A DNA stretch of 64,000 bases from Sphingobacterium sp. ML3W (GCF_000747525.1 NZ_CP009278.1:2728001-2792000); one strand, 5' to 3'. Counted from the stretch's first letter, positions 8,994 to 18,138 are shown. Notes: generated from the letters alone by a model not told the origin. Program-made: numbers and translations.

Positions 8994-9497
8994 ATGATTA
9001 ATATGAACGCAGCTGAAAATTACGCAACAGTAAAAAAAATCTTTGAAGCTTACTTAGAGAATAAAAACTTAAGGAAAACTCCAGAGCGTTATGCTATTTT
9101 GGAAGAAATTTATTCCCGTACGGATCACTTTGACGTTGAGTCATTGTACATCCATATGAAGAATAAAAAATATCGAGTTAGCCGTGCCACTGTTTACAAT
9201 ACTTTGGAATTATTAGTATCCTGTGATTTGGTGACTAAACACCAGTTTGGTCGCAATATGGCACAATTCGAAAAATCCTATGGATTCAAGCAACATGACC
9301 ACGTCATTTGTATTGAATGCAATATCGTAGTCGAATTCTGCGACCCACGTATTAACCAGATTCAAAGTTTAATGGGAGAGCTATTAAAATTCGACATTAA
9401 ACACCACTCTTTGAACCTATACGGGGTTTGTAATGAGTGCCAACAGAAATTAGCCGCTACAAAAGCTAAAAACGAAAAAGAGGTTATTTCAAATTAA
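8994..9497 (+). CDS. fur: Ferric uptake regulator family repressor (Fur)
   Basis: A 167-residue Fur-family winged-helix regulator. The recognition region is [27 protein letters not shown] and [21 protein letters not shown]; the metal-binding region has [17 protein letters not shown], and a CxxC near each end of the dimer domain (CIEC, CNEC) suggests a structural zinc. Fur represses iron-uptake genes when iron is bound; a zinc- or peroxide-sensing relative cannot be excluded from sequence alone. A second ATG at 9003 could also serve as start. A terminator follows before purA. Confidence 0.88.
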   Translation: MINMNAAENYATVKKIFEAYLENKNLRKTPERYAILEEIYSRTDHFDVESLYIHMKNKKYRVSRATVYNTLELLVSCDLVTKHQFGRNMAQFEKSYGFKQHDHVICIECNIVVEFCDPRINQIQSLMGELLKFDIKHHSLNLYGVCNECQQKLAATKAKNEKEVISN

Positions 9498-9529
9498 TCT
9501 CCTAATTGGTCAAATATAATAGTACATTT

Positions 9530-9572
9530 GTTCAGAAAATGATTTGCTCATTTTTCTGAACATTTTGTTTTT
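9530..9572 (+). terminator. Intrinsic terminator after fur
   Basis: Hairpin GTTCAGAAAATGA / TCATTTTTCTGAAC (one bulge, 5-base loop) followed by ATTTTGTTTTT. It separates fur from purA, so purA needs its own promoter in the next 50 bases. Confidence 0.75.
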
Positions 9573-9623
9573 AGATAATTCAAAAAATTAACATAAATTC
9601 TTAATCACAATACTTTAAAAGCT

Positions 9624-10901
9624 ATGCAAGTTGATGTGCTTTTGGGCTTACAATGGGGAGACGAAGGTAAAGGTAAGATCGTTGACGTATTTTGTCCTCA
9701 ATACGATTTAATCGCTCGTTTCCAAGGCGGCCCTAACGCCGGACATACATTGGAGTTTGATAACAAAAAATTCGTTTTAAACACGATCCCTTCGGGTATC
9801 TTCAATGAAGGAACTCTTAACCTAATCGGAAATGGTGTTGTTATCGACCCGATTATTTTAAAGAGAGAACTAGACAATTTAAAAACTGCGGGTTTCGATC
9901 CAGTAGGCAAAGGAAATTTAGTGTTAGCTCGTAAGGCACACTTGATCCTTCCTACTCACCAATTATTAGATGCTGCTTCAGAATCTAAAATGGGTGCCGG
10001 TAAAATTGGTTCTACGTTAAAAGGTATTGGTCCTACCTATATGGACAAAACAGGTCGTAATGGCCTACGTGTGGGTGATACTACATTAGCGGATTTCAAA
10101 GAACGTTACGAAAAATTGAAAGAAAAACACCTTTCTATTTTAGCGCATTACGGTGAAGTTCCAGATTTTTCTGAAAAAGAAGAAGCTTTCTTGGCGGCTA
10201 TCGAATTCATTAAAACAATTCCGCATGTTGATTCCGAGCATTTGGTAAATCAATACCTTAAAGACGGTAAAAAAGTACTAGCTGAAGGTGCTCAAGGCAC
10301 CTTGTTAGATGTTGACTTTGGATCTTATCCATTCGTAACATCTTCTAATACAACCACAGCTGGTGCATGTACTGGTTTAGGTATTGCTCCCAATAAAATC
10401 GGTGCAGTATACGGTATCTTCAAAGCTTATGCTACTCGCGTAGGTGGTGGTCCATTCCCAACAGAATTACACGATGAAGTAGGTGAAAACTTGCGTCAAT
10501 TGGGTCATGAGTTTGGTGCTACTACTGGTCGTGCACGTCGTACAGGTTGGATTGATATTCCTGCTCTAAAATATGCAATCATGTTAAACGGAGTTACCGA
10601 ATTGATCATGATGAAAGCCGATGTTTTGGATACTTTCGAAAAAATCAAAGTTTGTACACACTACAGACATGAAGGTAAAGTAATCGATTACATGCCGTAC
10701 GAGATTATCACAAATGAGGCTGAGCCTATTTTGGAAGAAATTGATGGTTGGAATCAAGATTGCACAGGTATTACGAAAGAAAGCGAAATCCCTACAGCAT
10801 TACAGAATTACATTACGTATTTAGAGAAAGCACTAGAAGTGCCTATTACGTTCTTATCTGTAGGTCCAGATCGTAAGCAAACATTAAAATTGACTAAATA
10901 G
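9624..10901 (+). CDS. purA: Adenylosuccinate synthetase
   Basis: Catalyses the GTP-dependent joining of IMP and aspartate, the first committed step to AMP. The protein is 425 residues, normal for PurA. Motifs: N-terminal GLQWGDEGKGKIVD with catalytic Asp and P-loop, QGGPNAGHTL with catalytic His near residue 41, GIGPTYMDKTGRNGLRVGD, EGAQGTLLDVDFGSYPFVTSS, and GTP-binding TTTGRARRTGW and SVGPDRKQT at the C-terminus. pabB starts three bases after the stop, so the two are co-transcribed. Confidence 0.97.
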   Translation: MQVDVLLGLQWGDEGKGKIVDVFCPQYDLIARFQGGPNAGHTLEFDNKKFVLNTIPSGIFNEGTLNLIGNGVVIDPIILKRELDNLKTAGFDPVGKGNLVLARKAHLILPTHQLLDAASESKMGAGKIGSTLKGIGPTYMDKTGRNGLRVGDTTLADFKERYEKLKEKHLSILAHYGEVPDFSEKEEAFLAAIEFIKTIPHVDSEHLVNQYLKDGKKVLAEGAQGTLLDVDFGSYPFVTSSNTTTAGACTGLGIAPNKIGAVYGIFKAYATRVGGGPFPTELHDEVGENLRQLGHEFGATTGRARRTGWIDIPALKYAIMLNGVTELIMMKADVLDTFEKIKVCTHYRHEGKVIDYMPYEIITNEAEPILEEIDGWNQDCTGITKESEIPTALQNYITYLEKALEVPITFLSVGPDRKQTLKLTK

Positions 10902-10904
10902 TTA

Positions 10905-12191
10905 ATGCGGGTCGAAGACAATTTTGTTATAGATTCAACGAATAATTTTCATCAAAAAGCGCTGCAATGGGCAGCGCAATTTGATGAAGTTGCCTATCTC
11001 CATTCCAATGCACATTCCGATCAATGGAGTGCATTTGATTGTTTGGTTGCCGTAAAAGCTAAAGCACACTATTGCGCTACCAACGGAGACACCTTTCAAG
11101 AAGTTCAAAAATTTATTTCTAATCACCCCAACACCTATATTCCAGGTTTTTTTTCCTATGATCTGAAAAACGAAATTGAAGACCTGAAAACCAATCATGT
11201 TGATCAATTGGATTTTCCACTTGCTTATTTTTTCATTCCTACTACAGTTGTTAAGATCATCGGAAGTAAAGTATACATAACTGCCGAAAATCCAGCTGAA
11301 ATTTACCAAGAAATAGACCAGTATCTACTAAAGTCTGACTTGGTTGGTTTTGATGGGAAAGTCCAAGCACGGTGGTCCAAGGAAGAATACTTCCATGCAT
11401 TTCATAAAATGCAAGAACATATCAGTAGAGGAGATATCTATGAAGTCAATCTATGTCAAGAATTTTATGCCGAAAACGTAAGCTTAAATCCTCTAGCAGC
11501 ATTCGAAAAATTAAACAGCATATCCCCTACACCCTTTGCTTCATTTTTCAAATTTCAAGATAAGTTCATCCTTTCTGCATCACCAGAACGGTTTTTAGCG
11601 AAGCGCAACAATGAACTCATTTCGCAACCCATAAAGGGAACAGCAAAACGAGGCAGTACTGTTGAAGAAGATCAACAGATCGTACAGACCATGTTGAATT
11701 CAAAAAAAGAGATTGCTGAAAATGTGATGATTGTAGATTTGGTACGCAATGATCTAACACGAAGTGCAGTGCCTAAATCCGTGAAAGCAGACCGCCTATT
11801 TGAAATTCAATCGTTCAAACTCGTCCATCAGATGATCTCTACGATCACCTGTGAAAAAAGTGATGAGGTCTCCGATGTCGAAGTCATTAAGAACACATTT
11901 CCAGCAGGCTCCATGACTGGGGCACCAAAAATTGCAGCTATGCGTATCTGTGATCAAGTAGAAGCAGCACAACGTTCAGTTTATGCTGGATCTATCGGAT
12001 ATTTTTCACCTAATGGCGATTTCGACTTCAATGTTGTTATTCGAACCATTTTATATAACACCAAAAAAAGACACCTATCTTTTCAAACCGGAGGCGCTAT
12101 TACGATACAAGCAAATGCTAAAGATGAGTATCAAGAGTGTTTATTAAAGGCAAATGGCATGCTAAAAGCATTAAATGTACAAATAGACTAA
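10905..12191 (+). CDS. pabB: Aminodeoxychorismate synthase component I
   Basis: Chorismate-utilising enzyme (428 residues) that, with an amidotransferase partner, makes 4-amino-4-deoxychorismate for folate. The catalytic C-terminal half begins near residue 155; the motif QPIKGTAKRG near 241 has the Lys that marks PabB, where anthranilate synthase TrpE has Ala (PIAGT). Other conserved blocks are IYEVNLCQEF, ASPERFL, ENVMIVDLVRNDL, FPAGSMTGAPKIAAM and RTILY. The N-terminal part is short and divergent. The amidotransferase (pabA/trpG) is not adjacent. Confidence 0.9.
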   Translation: MRVEDNFVIDSTNNFHQKALQWAAQFDEVAYLHSNAHSDQWSAFDCLVAVKAKAHYCATNGDTFQEVQKFISNHPNTYIPGFFSYDLKNEIEDLKTNHVDQLDFPLAYFFIPTTVVKIIGSKVYITAENPAEIYQEIDQYLLKSDLVGFDGKVQARWSKEEYFHAFHKMQEHISRGDIYEVNLCQEFYAENVSLNPLAAFEKLNSISPTPFASFFKFQDKFILSASPERFLAKRNNELISQPIKGTAKRGSTVEEDQQIVQTMLNSKKEIAENVMIVDLVRNDLTRSAVPKSVKADRLFEIQSFKLVHQMISTITCEKSDEVSDVEVIKNTFPAGSMTGAPKIAAMRICDQVEAAQRSVYAGSIGYFSPNGDFDFNVVIRTILYNTKKRHLSFQTGGAITIQANAKDEYQECLLKANGMLKALNVQID

Positions 12192-12257
12192 ATATCGACA
12201 TATTTAGTAGATAATATTCCAAAACATCATTTATTTTTCAGAAATTTGAGCCTTATT

Positions 12258-12914
12258 ATGGTACAGGTTTATATTGACATACACACCCATCGAAATCCTT
12301 CATCATTTCCTGATGTGAAAACCGTATGGAACAATATTCTCAATAAAGATCAGGAGATTTCATATTCCGGTAGCAGATCCGCGGGACTACACCCTTGGTA
12401 TATTTCTGAAAAAGAGCCTTTTAATGGTATTTCAGCATTAAGAGTGCTCTTACAACATGATCAGATTATTGCTGTTGGTGAATGTGGATTAGATAAAGCA
12501 ATTGAAATTTCCTTGCCCATACAGCAGGAAGTATTTCGAGAACAGATTAGCTTAGCACAACAGTACCATAAACCATTGATTATTCATTGCGTTCGCGCAT
12601 TTGAAGAAGTGTTATACAGCATCAAGACAGCAGAGTTTAAAGGTCCTGTCGTGTTCCATGGTTTTAACAAAAATAAAATCGTCGCAGAACAATTGATAAA
12701 GAGAGGTTATTACCTTTCTTTTGGCGCAGCTATCTTAACAGGAAAACTAGATGCCGCACTTATAGCAGTACCCATCGATCAACTATTTTTCGAAACTGAT
12801 GATAAAGAGGTCGATATCAGACAATTGTACTCTTATGCAGCACAATTGAAAGGCATGTCACAGGACAATTTAAAGAATAATATATTAAAGAACTATCAAC
12901 TTGTATTTGAATAA
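12258..12914 (+). CDS. TatD family metal-dependent hydrolase
   Basis: TIM-barrel hydrolase of the TatD/YchF-DNase group, 218 residues from the ATG at 12258 (a TTG at 12246 is possible but less likely). Metal ligands can be traced: HTH near residue 8, Glu in VGECGLD, His in LIIHCVRAF, His in VVFHGF and Asp in FETDD. Family members act as 3'-5' DNA exonucleases or deacylases; the substrate here is unknown. It is shorter than the usual 255-265 residues, mainly in loops. It lies 3 bases before tcdA, in one operon. Confidence 0.86.
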   Translation: MVQVYIDIHTHRNPSSFPDVKTVWNNILNKDQEISYSGSRSAGLHPWYISEKEPFNGISALRVLLQHDQIIAVGECGLDKAIEISLPIQQEVFREQISLAQQYHKPLIIHCVRAFEEVLYSIKTAEFKGPVVFHGFNKNKIVAEQLIKRGYYLSFGAAILTGKLDAALIAVPIDQLFFETDDKEVDIRQLYSYAAQLKGMSQDNLKNNILKNYQLVFE

Positions 12915-12917
12915 AAT

Positions 12918-13643
12918 ATGAAAGACTTATCGTGGCTATCACGCACAGAGGCATTAGTGGGGCGTGCAGCTTTAGAAAAATTGGCAAAATCGCACGTCAT
13001 GGTTTTAGGACTAGGTGGAGTAGGATCATTTGCCGCCGAATTTATCTGCCGTGGTGGCGTTGGAAAAATGACAATCATTGATGGTGATACCATTGACCCC
13101 TCAAACCGAAATAGACAATTACCGGCATTAGCGACCAATCATGGTCAATCCAAGGCACAAATCATGCGCGAACGGTTGTTGTCTATAAATCCCGAATTGG
13201 ATTTAACCGTAATCGAAGATTTCATTCTTCCAGAAAAGATTTCAGATCTATTGGATCTCAATCCAGATTATACGGTTGAAGCCATTGATAGTATCACACC
13301 AAAATTGTTTTTTATCCGTCAAGCATTAGAACGAAAAGTGAGCTTTGTAAGCTCAATGGGTGCTGGTGGTAAAATGGATCCTACAAAGATTGTCATTGGT
13401 GATATATCAGAATCCCACAACTGCAAACTTGCCTATCATATTCGTAAAAAATTGCGGAAACATGGTATTAATAACGGATTTAAAGTTGTCTTTTCTACCG
13501 AGCTTCCGGATAAGTCATCACTTTTGTATACTGATGGTAGCAATTTTAAAAAATCGGCCTATGGTACTATGTCTTACCTACCAGCTGCATTTGGTGGCGC
13601 CATAGCATCCGTTGCTTTACGAGATCTGATCAATAATAATTAA
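12918..13643 (+). CDS. tcdA: tRNA threonylcarbamoyladenosine dehydratase (TcdA/CsdL)
   Basis: E1-like adenylating enzyme that cyclises t6A to ct6A at position 37 of ANN-decoding tRNAs. The 241-residue protein opens with WLSRTEALVGRAALEKLAKSHV and the nucleotide-binding GLGGVGSFAAEFICRGGVG, followed by DGDTIDPSNRNRQ, all characteristic of TcdA. ThiF/MoeB relatives have Cys-rich zinc motifs that are missing here. It is the last gene of the leftmost + strand run and is followed by a long inverted repeat. Confidence 0.92.
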   Translation: MKDLSWLSRTEALVGRAALEKLAKSHVMVLGLGGVGSFAAEFICRGGVGKMTIIDGDTIDPSNRNRQLPALATNHGQSKAQIMRERLLSINPELDLTVIEDFILPEKISDLLDLNPDYTVEAIDSITPKLFFIRQALERKVSFVSSMGAGGKMDPTKIVIGDISESHNCKLAYHIRKKLRKHGINNGFKVVFSTELPDKSSLLYTDGSNFKKSAYGTMSYLPAAFGGAIASVALRDLINNN

Positions 13644-13648
13644 TTCAA

Positions 13649-13686
13649 ATTTCTAGTCAATATCAACCAAAGTATTGACTAGAAAT
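13649..13686. terminator. Long inverted repeat, probable terminator after tcdA
   Basis: Perfect 14-bp arms ATTTCTAGTCAATA / TATTGACTAGAAAT with a 10-base loop, 6 bases past tcdA. The T-tract downstream is weak (TGTAGTTTTGG), so it may stabilise or attenuate rather than fully terminate; the next small gene starts 14 bases later. Confidence 0.6.
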
Positions 13687-13699
13687 TGTAGTTTTGGCT

Positions 13700-13939
13700 A
13701 TGGAAAAACTGTTAAAGTTAATTGAAACAAACAAACTTGCTAATCAACCAGTTGATGATTTTTCTTTGGTTATTGATGATAAGCAAGTTGTGCACGGTGC
13801 AATTTTTGTCGTAAAAATTGATAAGAAGACGTTTAAACTTTTTATTCCTGAACCGCATTTTCATGCTGTCATTGATGGTGAAACCAAACCCTTGATCAAA
13901 ACGATTATCAAACACCCAGAGGTGATGCTTTTTATGTAG
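13700..13939 (+). CDS. Small conserved-looking protein of unknown function
   Basis: A 79-residue cytoplasmic protein starting at ATG 13700 (a TTG at 13694 is in frame). It is not recognised. It has no membrane segment, an alternating hydrophobic/charged pattern (SLVIDDKQVVHGAIFVVKIDKKTFKLFIPEPHFHAVIDGETKPLIKTII) that suggests a small beta-rich domain, and a PEPHFHAVID stretch with two His. It faces the leftward membrane-protein gene tail to tail. Confidence 0.5.
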   Translation: MEKLLKLIETNKLANQPVDDFSLVIDDKQVVHGAIFVVKIDKKTFKLFIPEPHFHAVIDGETKPLIKTIIKHPEVMLFM

Positions 13940-13956
13940 CAAAATATTGCGTTACC

Positions 13957-14187
13957 TTATATCTTGGGACTAAGATTCCATTGCCGCATCTTATATAATT
14001 CCATATATGTTATATTAAATATTAACAAGATAGAAGCTGCGAACAAAACAAATAGTCCAGTTAAGAAAATGATGTCAGCGATGTTCTCCAATCGCTTGAC
14101 CTCTTTTAGCCCCCCTCTTTTCATGGCAATGAAAAGAGATGATGCAACTCGCCATAAATATAAAAATCGCTGTAGTTGCACACTCAT
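13957..14187 (-). CDS. Small membrane protein of unknown function
   Basis: A 76-residue protein from ATG 14187. The first half is basic and amphipathic (MSVQLQRFLYLWRVASSLFIAMKRGGLKEVKRLEN) and the second half has one strong transmembrane helix (IIFLTGLFVLFAASILLIF). It is not assigned to a family. It follows a 35-codon membrane-peptide gene by 8 bases, and the two look like one small leftward operon placed divergently from the copper ATPase. Confidence 0.5.
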   Translation of the reverse strand: MSVQLQRFLYLWRVASSLFIAMKRGGLKEVKRLENIADIIFLTGLFVLFAASILLIFNITYMELYKMRQWNLSPKI

Positions 14188-14195
14188 CAATTAAA

Positions 14196-14303
14196 CTACC
14201 TTCCGCCAATTTCTTTTTTTATTGTCGTCAATACCCAAAAAATAAACGCCAAGAAAATTGGCAGAAGTGTTTGTTTTTCAATTAAAACAAAGTAATGCAT
14301 CAT
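14196..14303 (-). CDS. Very small membrane peptide gene (35 aa)
   Basis: Short open frame with tandem ATG codons at 14303 and 14300 encoding a 35-residue peptide with a single hydrophobic helix (LLPIFLAFIFWVLTTI) and a basic tail (KKEIGGR). It ends 8 bases before the start of the next small membrane protein on the same strand, which argues for a real two-gene unit. It could also be chance; no family is recognised. Confidence 0.35.
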   Translation of the reverse strand: MMHYFVLIEKQTLLPIFLAFIFWVLTTIKKEIGGR

Positions 14304-14439
14304 TTGTTATTTTTGAAATCTATCAGCATCACTCCTATTATTGTGCTTCAGTATAAAATCTTATAATTTAAACCTCAAATGTTACAGTATTAATTTTTAT
14401 TTAAAAGAGATATTTGTATACGTTAATTTAAATCAAACT

Positions 14440-17271
14440 ATGGATCATACATATCAAATAACGGGCATGACCTGCAACGGGTGCCGTTCCAAAATAGAAG
14501 AGACACTCAACCATATACCAGGAATAAAGGCAAAGGTGACTTTAGATCCTCCAGAAGCAATTATTGAAGGAGAAATTTTAATTGACATACAAGAAATAAA
14601 TGAGGAACTATTAAAAATTGGTGATTATCAGCTAAATGAAAACATATCTGGCAAATACATATGCCCTATGTATTGCGAAGGTCATGACAAGACCTATGAT
14701 CAGGCAGGTTCATGTCCAGTTTGTGGTATGCACCTGGTTCCCGTCGAGTCATTACCTAATCATAAAGATAAGACAACAAAATCTTCTTGTTCATCCAACA
14801 AAGGCAACAAAACTACAATCCATACTAATACGGTAGAAGCTTCTGGCAAATACATCTGCCCTATGTATTGCGAAGGTCATGACAAGATCTATAATCAGGC
14901 TGGTTCATGTCCAGTTTGTGGTATGCACCTGGTTCCCGTCGAGTCATTACATGAACATAAAGAAGCCGCAACAAAATCTTCTTGCTGTTCATCTAGCAAG
15001 AATAAGAATTTAGAAAAACCAAAAGCTACCGCTAAGTCAGCAGGCAAATACTATTGTCCGATGATGTGTGAGGGCGATAAGCTATATGATCAAGCAGGTT
15101 CCTGTCCAGTCTGCGGTATGAACCTGGAGAAGATACCCGAAAAAAAACCTTCTTTAATATATAGCTGCCCCATGCACCCAGAGGTAGAAAGTGACAAACC
15201 TGGCTCATGCCCTATCTGCGGTATGGACCTTGTCCCCAATGCTGCCGCAGAAGAAGAAGATCATACCTATTCAAATTTGAAGAAGAAGTTTTGGACCGCA
15301 CTCCTATTTACCGTTCCGTTGTTTATACTTTCCATGGGTGAAATGATTCCTGGTAACCCAATTGGTCAAGTCATTACTCCGCAGATGTCAGGATGGATCC
15401 AATTGTTTTTAACGGTTCCAGTCGTATTTTATGCTACTTGGATGTTTTTTGAGCGTGCATGGACATCCTTTAAAACCTGGAACTTAAACATGTTCAGTTT
15501 AATTGGTCTAGGAGCTGGAGCCGGATTTATTTATAGTGTGGTAGCATTATTGTTTCCCTCTCTGTTTCCCGATGCCCTGCTTGGTCATCATGGTCAGGTT
15601 GCGCTTTACTTCGAGTCCGTTGCTGTTATCTTAACCTTGGTGTTATTAGGGCAACTGATGGAAGCAAAAGCACATTCTAGAACTAACTCAGCTATTAAAG
15701 AGCTCATCAAATTATCACCTGCAGAAGCAAATTTAGTTGAAAACGGAATCGAGAAGAAAATCGCTGTAGAAGATATTTTGTTGGAGCAGATCCTACGCGT
15801 TAAACCAGGAGAAAAAATTCCGGTAGATGGTGAGATTACCTCTGGCAACAGTACCATTGACGAATCCATGTTGACCGGAGAACCTGTACCCGTAGATAAA
15901 TCGGTGGGCGATAAAGTAAGTGCTGGAACCATTAATGGCAATCAGACATTCTTAATGTCAGCCTCCCGTGTAGGTGACGATACGCTATTGGCACAGATTA
16001 TTGAAATGGTCAACAGCGCTAGTCGCAGTAAAGCACCTATCCAAAAAATGACGGACCGTGTATCCCGTATATTTGTGCCTATCGTCATCGCAATGGCTAT
16101 TTTAACGTTTATTGTTTGGATGATCTATGGCCAAGAATCCAAGTTAGCCTTCGCTTTAGCAAATGCACTAGCAGTATTGATTGTTGCCTGTCCGTGCGCC
16201 CTTGGTTTAGCCACTCCGATGTCCGTGATGGTCGGTATTGGCAAAGGTGCAAAAAATGGCATCTTGATCAAGAATGCTGAAGCCTTAGAAAAATTAGATA
16301 AGGTGAATGTATTGGTTACTGATAAAACCGGAACGATAACCGAAGGAAGACCAAGTTTAGAAGATGTGCAAAGCACATCCACGAACACACATGATGAGCT
16401 ATTGATATTAGCAGCTTCCGTCAATGCAAATAGCTCGCATCCATTAGCCGAGGCTGTTGTGAAAAAAGCAAAAGAATTAAATTTGTCTTTATTAGAAGCA
16501 GATAAATTCGACACAGTCAATGGTAAAGGAGTTTTTGGCCATATCCACAATGAAAAGATATTGCTCGGAAATGAAGCTTTATTATTTGATGATGGCATAA
16601 CCATTACAGACCAGATCAAAGCGCGTGTTGCTAGTGAGCAAGAAAAAGGTCGTACGGTATCGTACCTAGCCAAAGGAAATGCATTATTAGGTTATCTTGT
16701 TATTGCAGATAAGATAAAAGATACCGCTAAGCAAGCCATCCACTATTTGATGGATCATGGGGTCGATGTCATTATGCTAACAGGTGATAATGCAAAAACG
16801 GCAAAGGCAGTAGCCGACGAGCTTGGTATCAAGCATTTCAAAGCACAAGCACTTCCAGAAGATAAGTTGTTGGAAATAAAAAAACTACAACAGGAAGGTA
16901 AAGTTGTCGCTATGGCGGGCGACGGTATCAATGATGCGCCGGCGCTTGCACAAGCAGATATTGGTATTGCCATGGGTACCGGAACAGATGTAGCGATAGA
17001 AAGTTCAGAAGTAACCTTATTAAAAGGTGATTTATTAGGCGTTGTGAAAGCAAAAGTCCTCAGCCATAAATTGGTCCGTAACATTAAACAAAATCTACTT
17101 TTTGCATTTTTATACAATGTATTAGGTATCCCAATTGCGGCAGGTATCCTCTACCCTACCTTTGGTATCTTATTATCACCTATGCTTGCAGCAGCAGCTA
17201 TGAGTCTAAGCTCATTATCCGTTATTCTAAATTCTTTAAGACTGAATGTCGTTAATATTGACGTCAAGTAA
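14440..17271 (+). CDS. copA: Copper-exporting P-type ATPase (P1B-1) with four extra metal-binding domains
   Basis: Pumps Cu(I) out of the cytoplasm using ATP. The protein is 943 residues from ATG 14440; a longer TTG-started frame upstream looks non-coding. Order: HMA domain with GMTCNGC (residues 9-15); then four heavy-metal-binding domains of the YxCPM...GSCPxCGM type near 70, 135, 203 and 241; then membrane helices from about 283; TGEP in the actuator; CPC near 584; phosphorylation site DKTGT near 628; SSHP near 665; GDGINDAP near 826. The first two extra domains come from a recent DNA duplication. Cys-rich linkers (SSCSS, SSCCSSS) between them may also bind copper. No CueR-type regulator is adjacent. 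Confidence 0.95.
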   Translation: MDHTYQITGMTCNGCRSKIEETLNHIPGIKAKVTLDPPEAIIEGEILIDIQEINEELLKIGDYQLNENISGKYICPMYCEGHDKTYDQAGSCPVCGMHLVPVESLPNHKDKTTKSSCSSNKGNKTTIHTNTVEASGKYICPMYCEGHDKIYNQAGSCPVCGMHLVPVESLHEHKEAATKSSCCSSSKNKNLEKPKATAKSAGKYYCPMMCEGDKLYDQAGSCPVCGMNLEKIPEKKPSLIYSCPMHPEVESDKPGSCPICGMDLVPNAAAEEEDHTYSNLKKKFWTALLFTVPLFILSMGEMIPGNPIGQVITPQMSGWIQLFLTVPVVFYATWMFFERAWTSFKTWNLNMFSLIGLGAGAGFIYSVVALLFPSLFPDALLGHHGQVALYFESVAVILTLVLLGQLMEAKAHSRTNSAIKELIKLSPAEANLVENGIEKKIAVEDILLEQILRVKPGEKIPVDGEITSGNSTIDESMLTGEPVPVDKSVGDKVSAGTINGNQTFLMSASRVGDDTLLAQIIEMVNSASRSKAPIQKMTDRVSRIFVPIVIAMAILTFIVWMIYGQESKLAFALANALAVLIVACPCALGLATPMSVMVGIGKGAKNGILIKNAEALEKLDKVNVLVTDKTGTITEGRPSLEDVQSTSTNTHDELLILAASVNANSSHPLAEAVVKKAKELNLSLLEADKFDTVNGKGVFGHIHNEKILLGNEALLFDDGITITDQIKARVASEQEKGRTVSYLAKGNALLGYLVIADKIKDTAKQAIHYLMDHGVDVIMLTGDNAKTAKAVADELGIKHFKAQALPEDKLLEIKKLQQEGKVVAMAGDGINDAPALAQADIGIAMGTGTDVAIESSEVTLLKGDLLGVVKAKVLSHKLVRNIKQNLLFAFLYNVLGIPIAAGILYPTFGILLSPMLAAAAMSLSSLSVILNSLRLNVVNIDVK
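14647..14950 (+). repeat. Near-identical tandem duplication inside copA
   Basis: Two 109-base units, 14647-14755 and 14842-14950, differ at only 4 positions and are offset by 195 bases. Each encodes one heavy-metal-binding domain. The linkers between units differ, so the copies look recent or kept alike by conversion. Confidence 0.92.
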
Positions 17272-17281
17272 AATATCAAAT

Positions 17282-17310
17282 GCAGGGTTTCCCATAATCG
17301 GAAACCCTGC
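17282..17310 (+). terminator. Hairpin after copA
   Basis: Perfect 11-bp stem GCAGGGTTTCC / GGAAACCCTGC with a 7-base loop, ten bases past the copA stop, followed by TTATATTAT. The T-tract is modest. Confidence 0.7.
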
Positions 17311-17397
17311 TTATATTATCTCCAGCCCATAAACTTTCACTAGCAGTTATCAAAGTTTCAAATACAATGCTTAATTTTGGTGAAAAATAAGCAGAAA

Positions 17398-17688
17398 ATG
17401 AATTTCAAAACAATCATACTACTGATATTGGTCGTCATCATTACCATCTTTTTCATGCAAAACACAGCCCCTGTTGAGTTTTGGTTTTTTGGAACACACA
17501 ATTTTCCATTATCTTCTATTATTGCGGCTACATTGTTCATCGGGATGATTATTGGAGGTATCTTATTAAGACCAAAGAAAAGAAAGACAGAGATTATTCA
17601 GGTAAATGAAGCGACTTTACCTGAGATTGAGTCTATTTCCAGCCCAAAATCATCATTAACAACCGAAGATCGTGATTATATATCTTAA
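17398..17688 (+). CDS. LapA (DUF1049)-like membrane protein
   Basis: A 96-residue protein from ATG 17398 (a GTG at 17377 would add seven residues). Two membrane helices (IILLILVVIITIFFM and IIAATLFIGMIIGGILL) flank the short family loop MQNTAPVEFWFFG, followed by a basic/acidic cytoplasmic tail. This arrangement matches the lipopolysaccharide-assembly protein A (DUF1049) family. It is the last host protein gene before the tRNA. Confidence 0.72.
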   Translation: MNFKTIILLILVVIITIFFMQNTAPVEFWFFGTHNFPLSSIIAATLFIGMIIGGILLRPKKRKTEIIQVNEATLPEIESISSPKSSLTTEDRDYIS

Positions 17689-17755
17689 TAATAAAAATTA
17701 ATCCCCTCTAAATGAAAGCGAAGCAGTATTCATGTTAAATAAATAGGGAATTTAG

Positions 17756-17786
17756 TTGCAGTGTATGGTAGATTTTTCTACCTTTG
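17756..17786 (+). promoter_or_regulatory. Probable promoter of tRNA-Lys
   Basis: TTG at 17756-17758 and TACCTTTG at 17779-17786 match the Bacteroidetes -33 (TTTG/TTG) and -7 (TAnnTTTG) elements with a 20-base spacer. Transcription would start near 17793, about 35 bases before the tRNA. Confidence 0.7.
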
Positions 17787-17827
17787 TATCACTCCAAACA
17801 ACGAAGGAAACTTCAAAAACAGAGTAC

Positions 17828-17900
17828 GATTCAGTAGCTCAGCTGGTAGAGCAATACACTTTTAATGTATGGGTCCTGGGTTCGAATCCCAGCTGGATCA
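17828..17900 (+). tRNA. tRNA-Lys (anticodon UUU)
   Basis: The 73-base cloverleaf can be folded by eye: acceptor GATTCAG / CTGGATC (one U-G pair), D-stem GCTC / GAGC, anticodon stem ATACA / TGTAT around loop CTTTTAA, T-stem CTGGG / CCCAG with loop TTCGAAT, discriminator A. CCA is not encoded. The integrase of the prophage starts 256 bases downstream, so the 3' end of this gene is the likely integration site. Confidence 0.96.
17868..17900 (+). other. Putative attL core (3' part of tRNA-Lys)
   Basis: Placed by inference: tyrosine integrases often recombine in the T-arm and 3' end of a tRNA, leaving the gene intact at one end. The second copy (attR) would be beyond the window, so the boundaries cannot be shown. 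Confidence 0.35.
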
Positions 17901-17950
17901 CAACTAACAAAAATAGAGAAAGTTAAAAACAACCTCTAAAAAACTTCTTA

Positions 17951-17982
17951 AAAGGCTCAAAATCAATAGATTTTGAGCCTTT
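17951..17982. terminator. Strong intrinsic terminator after tRNA-Lys
   Basis: Perfect 14-bp stem AAAGGCTCAAAATC / GATTTTGAGCCTTT with AATA loop, followed by T-rich sequence. It could belong to host or phage. Confidence 0.85.
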
Positions 17983-18026
17983 TCTATTTCTATTCAAAAA
18001 TTAATTTAAATTTTTAGTTTCGTTTT

Positions 18027-18054
18027 TGTAAACTTATTACGTATAATTGTAAAC
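18027..18054 (+). promoter_or_regulatory. Paired TGTAAAC sites upstream of integrase
   Basis: TGTAAAC occurs at 18027-18033 and 18048-18054, exactly 21 bases apart (two helical turns). The same word with the same spacing recurs at 32708-32777. Could be integrase arm-type sites or repressor operators. Confidence 0.5.
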
Positions 18055-18090
18055 ATTAAAATACAATAACAAACAATAGCACTCCTATTT

Positions 18091-18138
18091 GGGTGTGAAT
18101 TTGGGTGCAGATTTTAAAATTTAATAAAATTCGCACCC
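18091..18138 (+). promoter_or_regulatory. Two left arms competing for one right arm before int
   Basis: The right arm AAATTCGCACCC (18127-18138) can pair with GGGTGTGAATTT (18091-18102; one G-U pair) or with GGGTGCAGATTTT (18103-18115; two imperfect positions). The two hairpins exclude each other and end 18 bases before the integrase ATG, so they could act as a leader switch. Confidence 0.45.

Noticed and set aside
9523..9530. TACATTTG before purA as a promoter
   Set aside because: The fur terminator follows it immediately, and spacing to the nearest TTG (14 bases) is wrong.
14341..14439. N-terminal extension of CopA from an upstream TTG
   Set aside because: The extra residues do not look like protein of this family; the ATG at 14440 starts exactly before the HMA domain.
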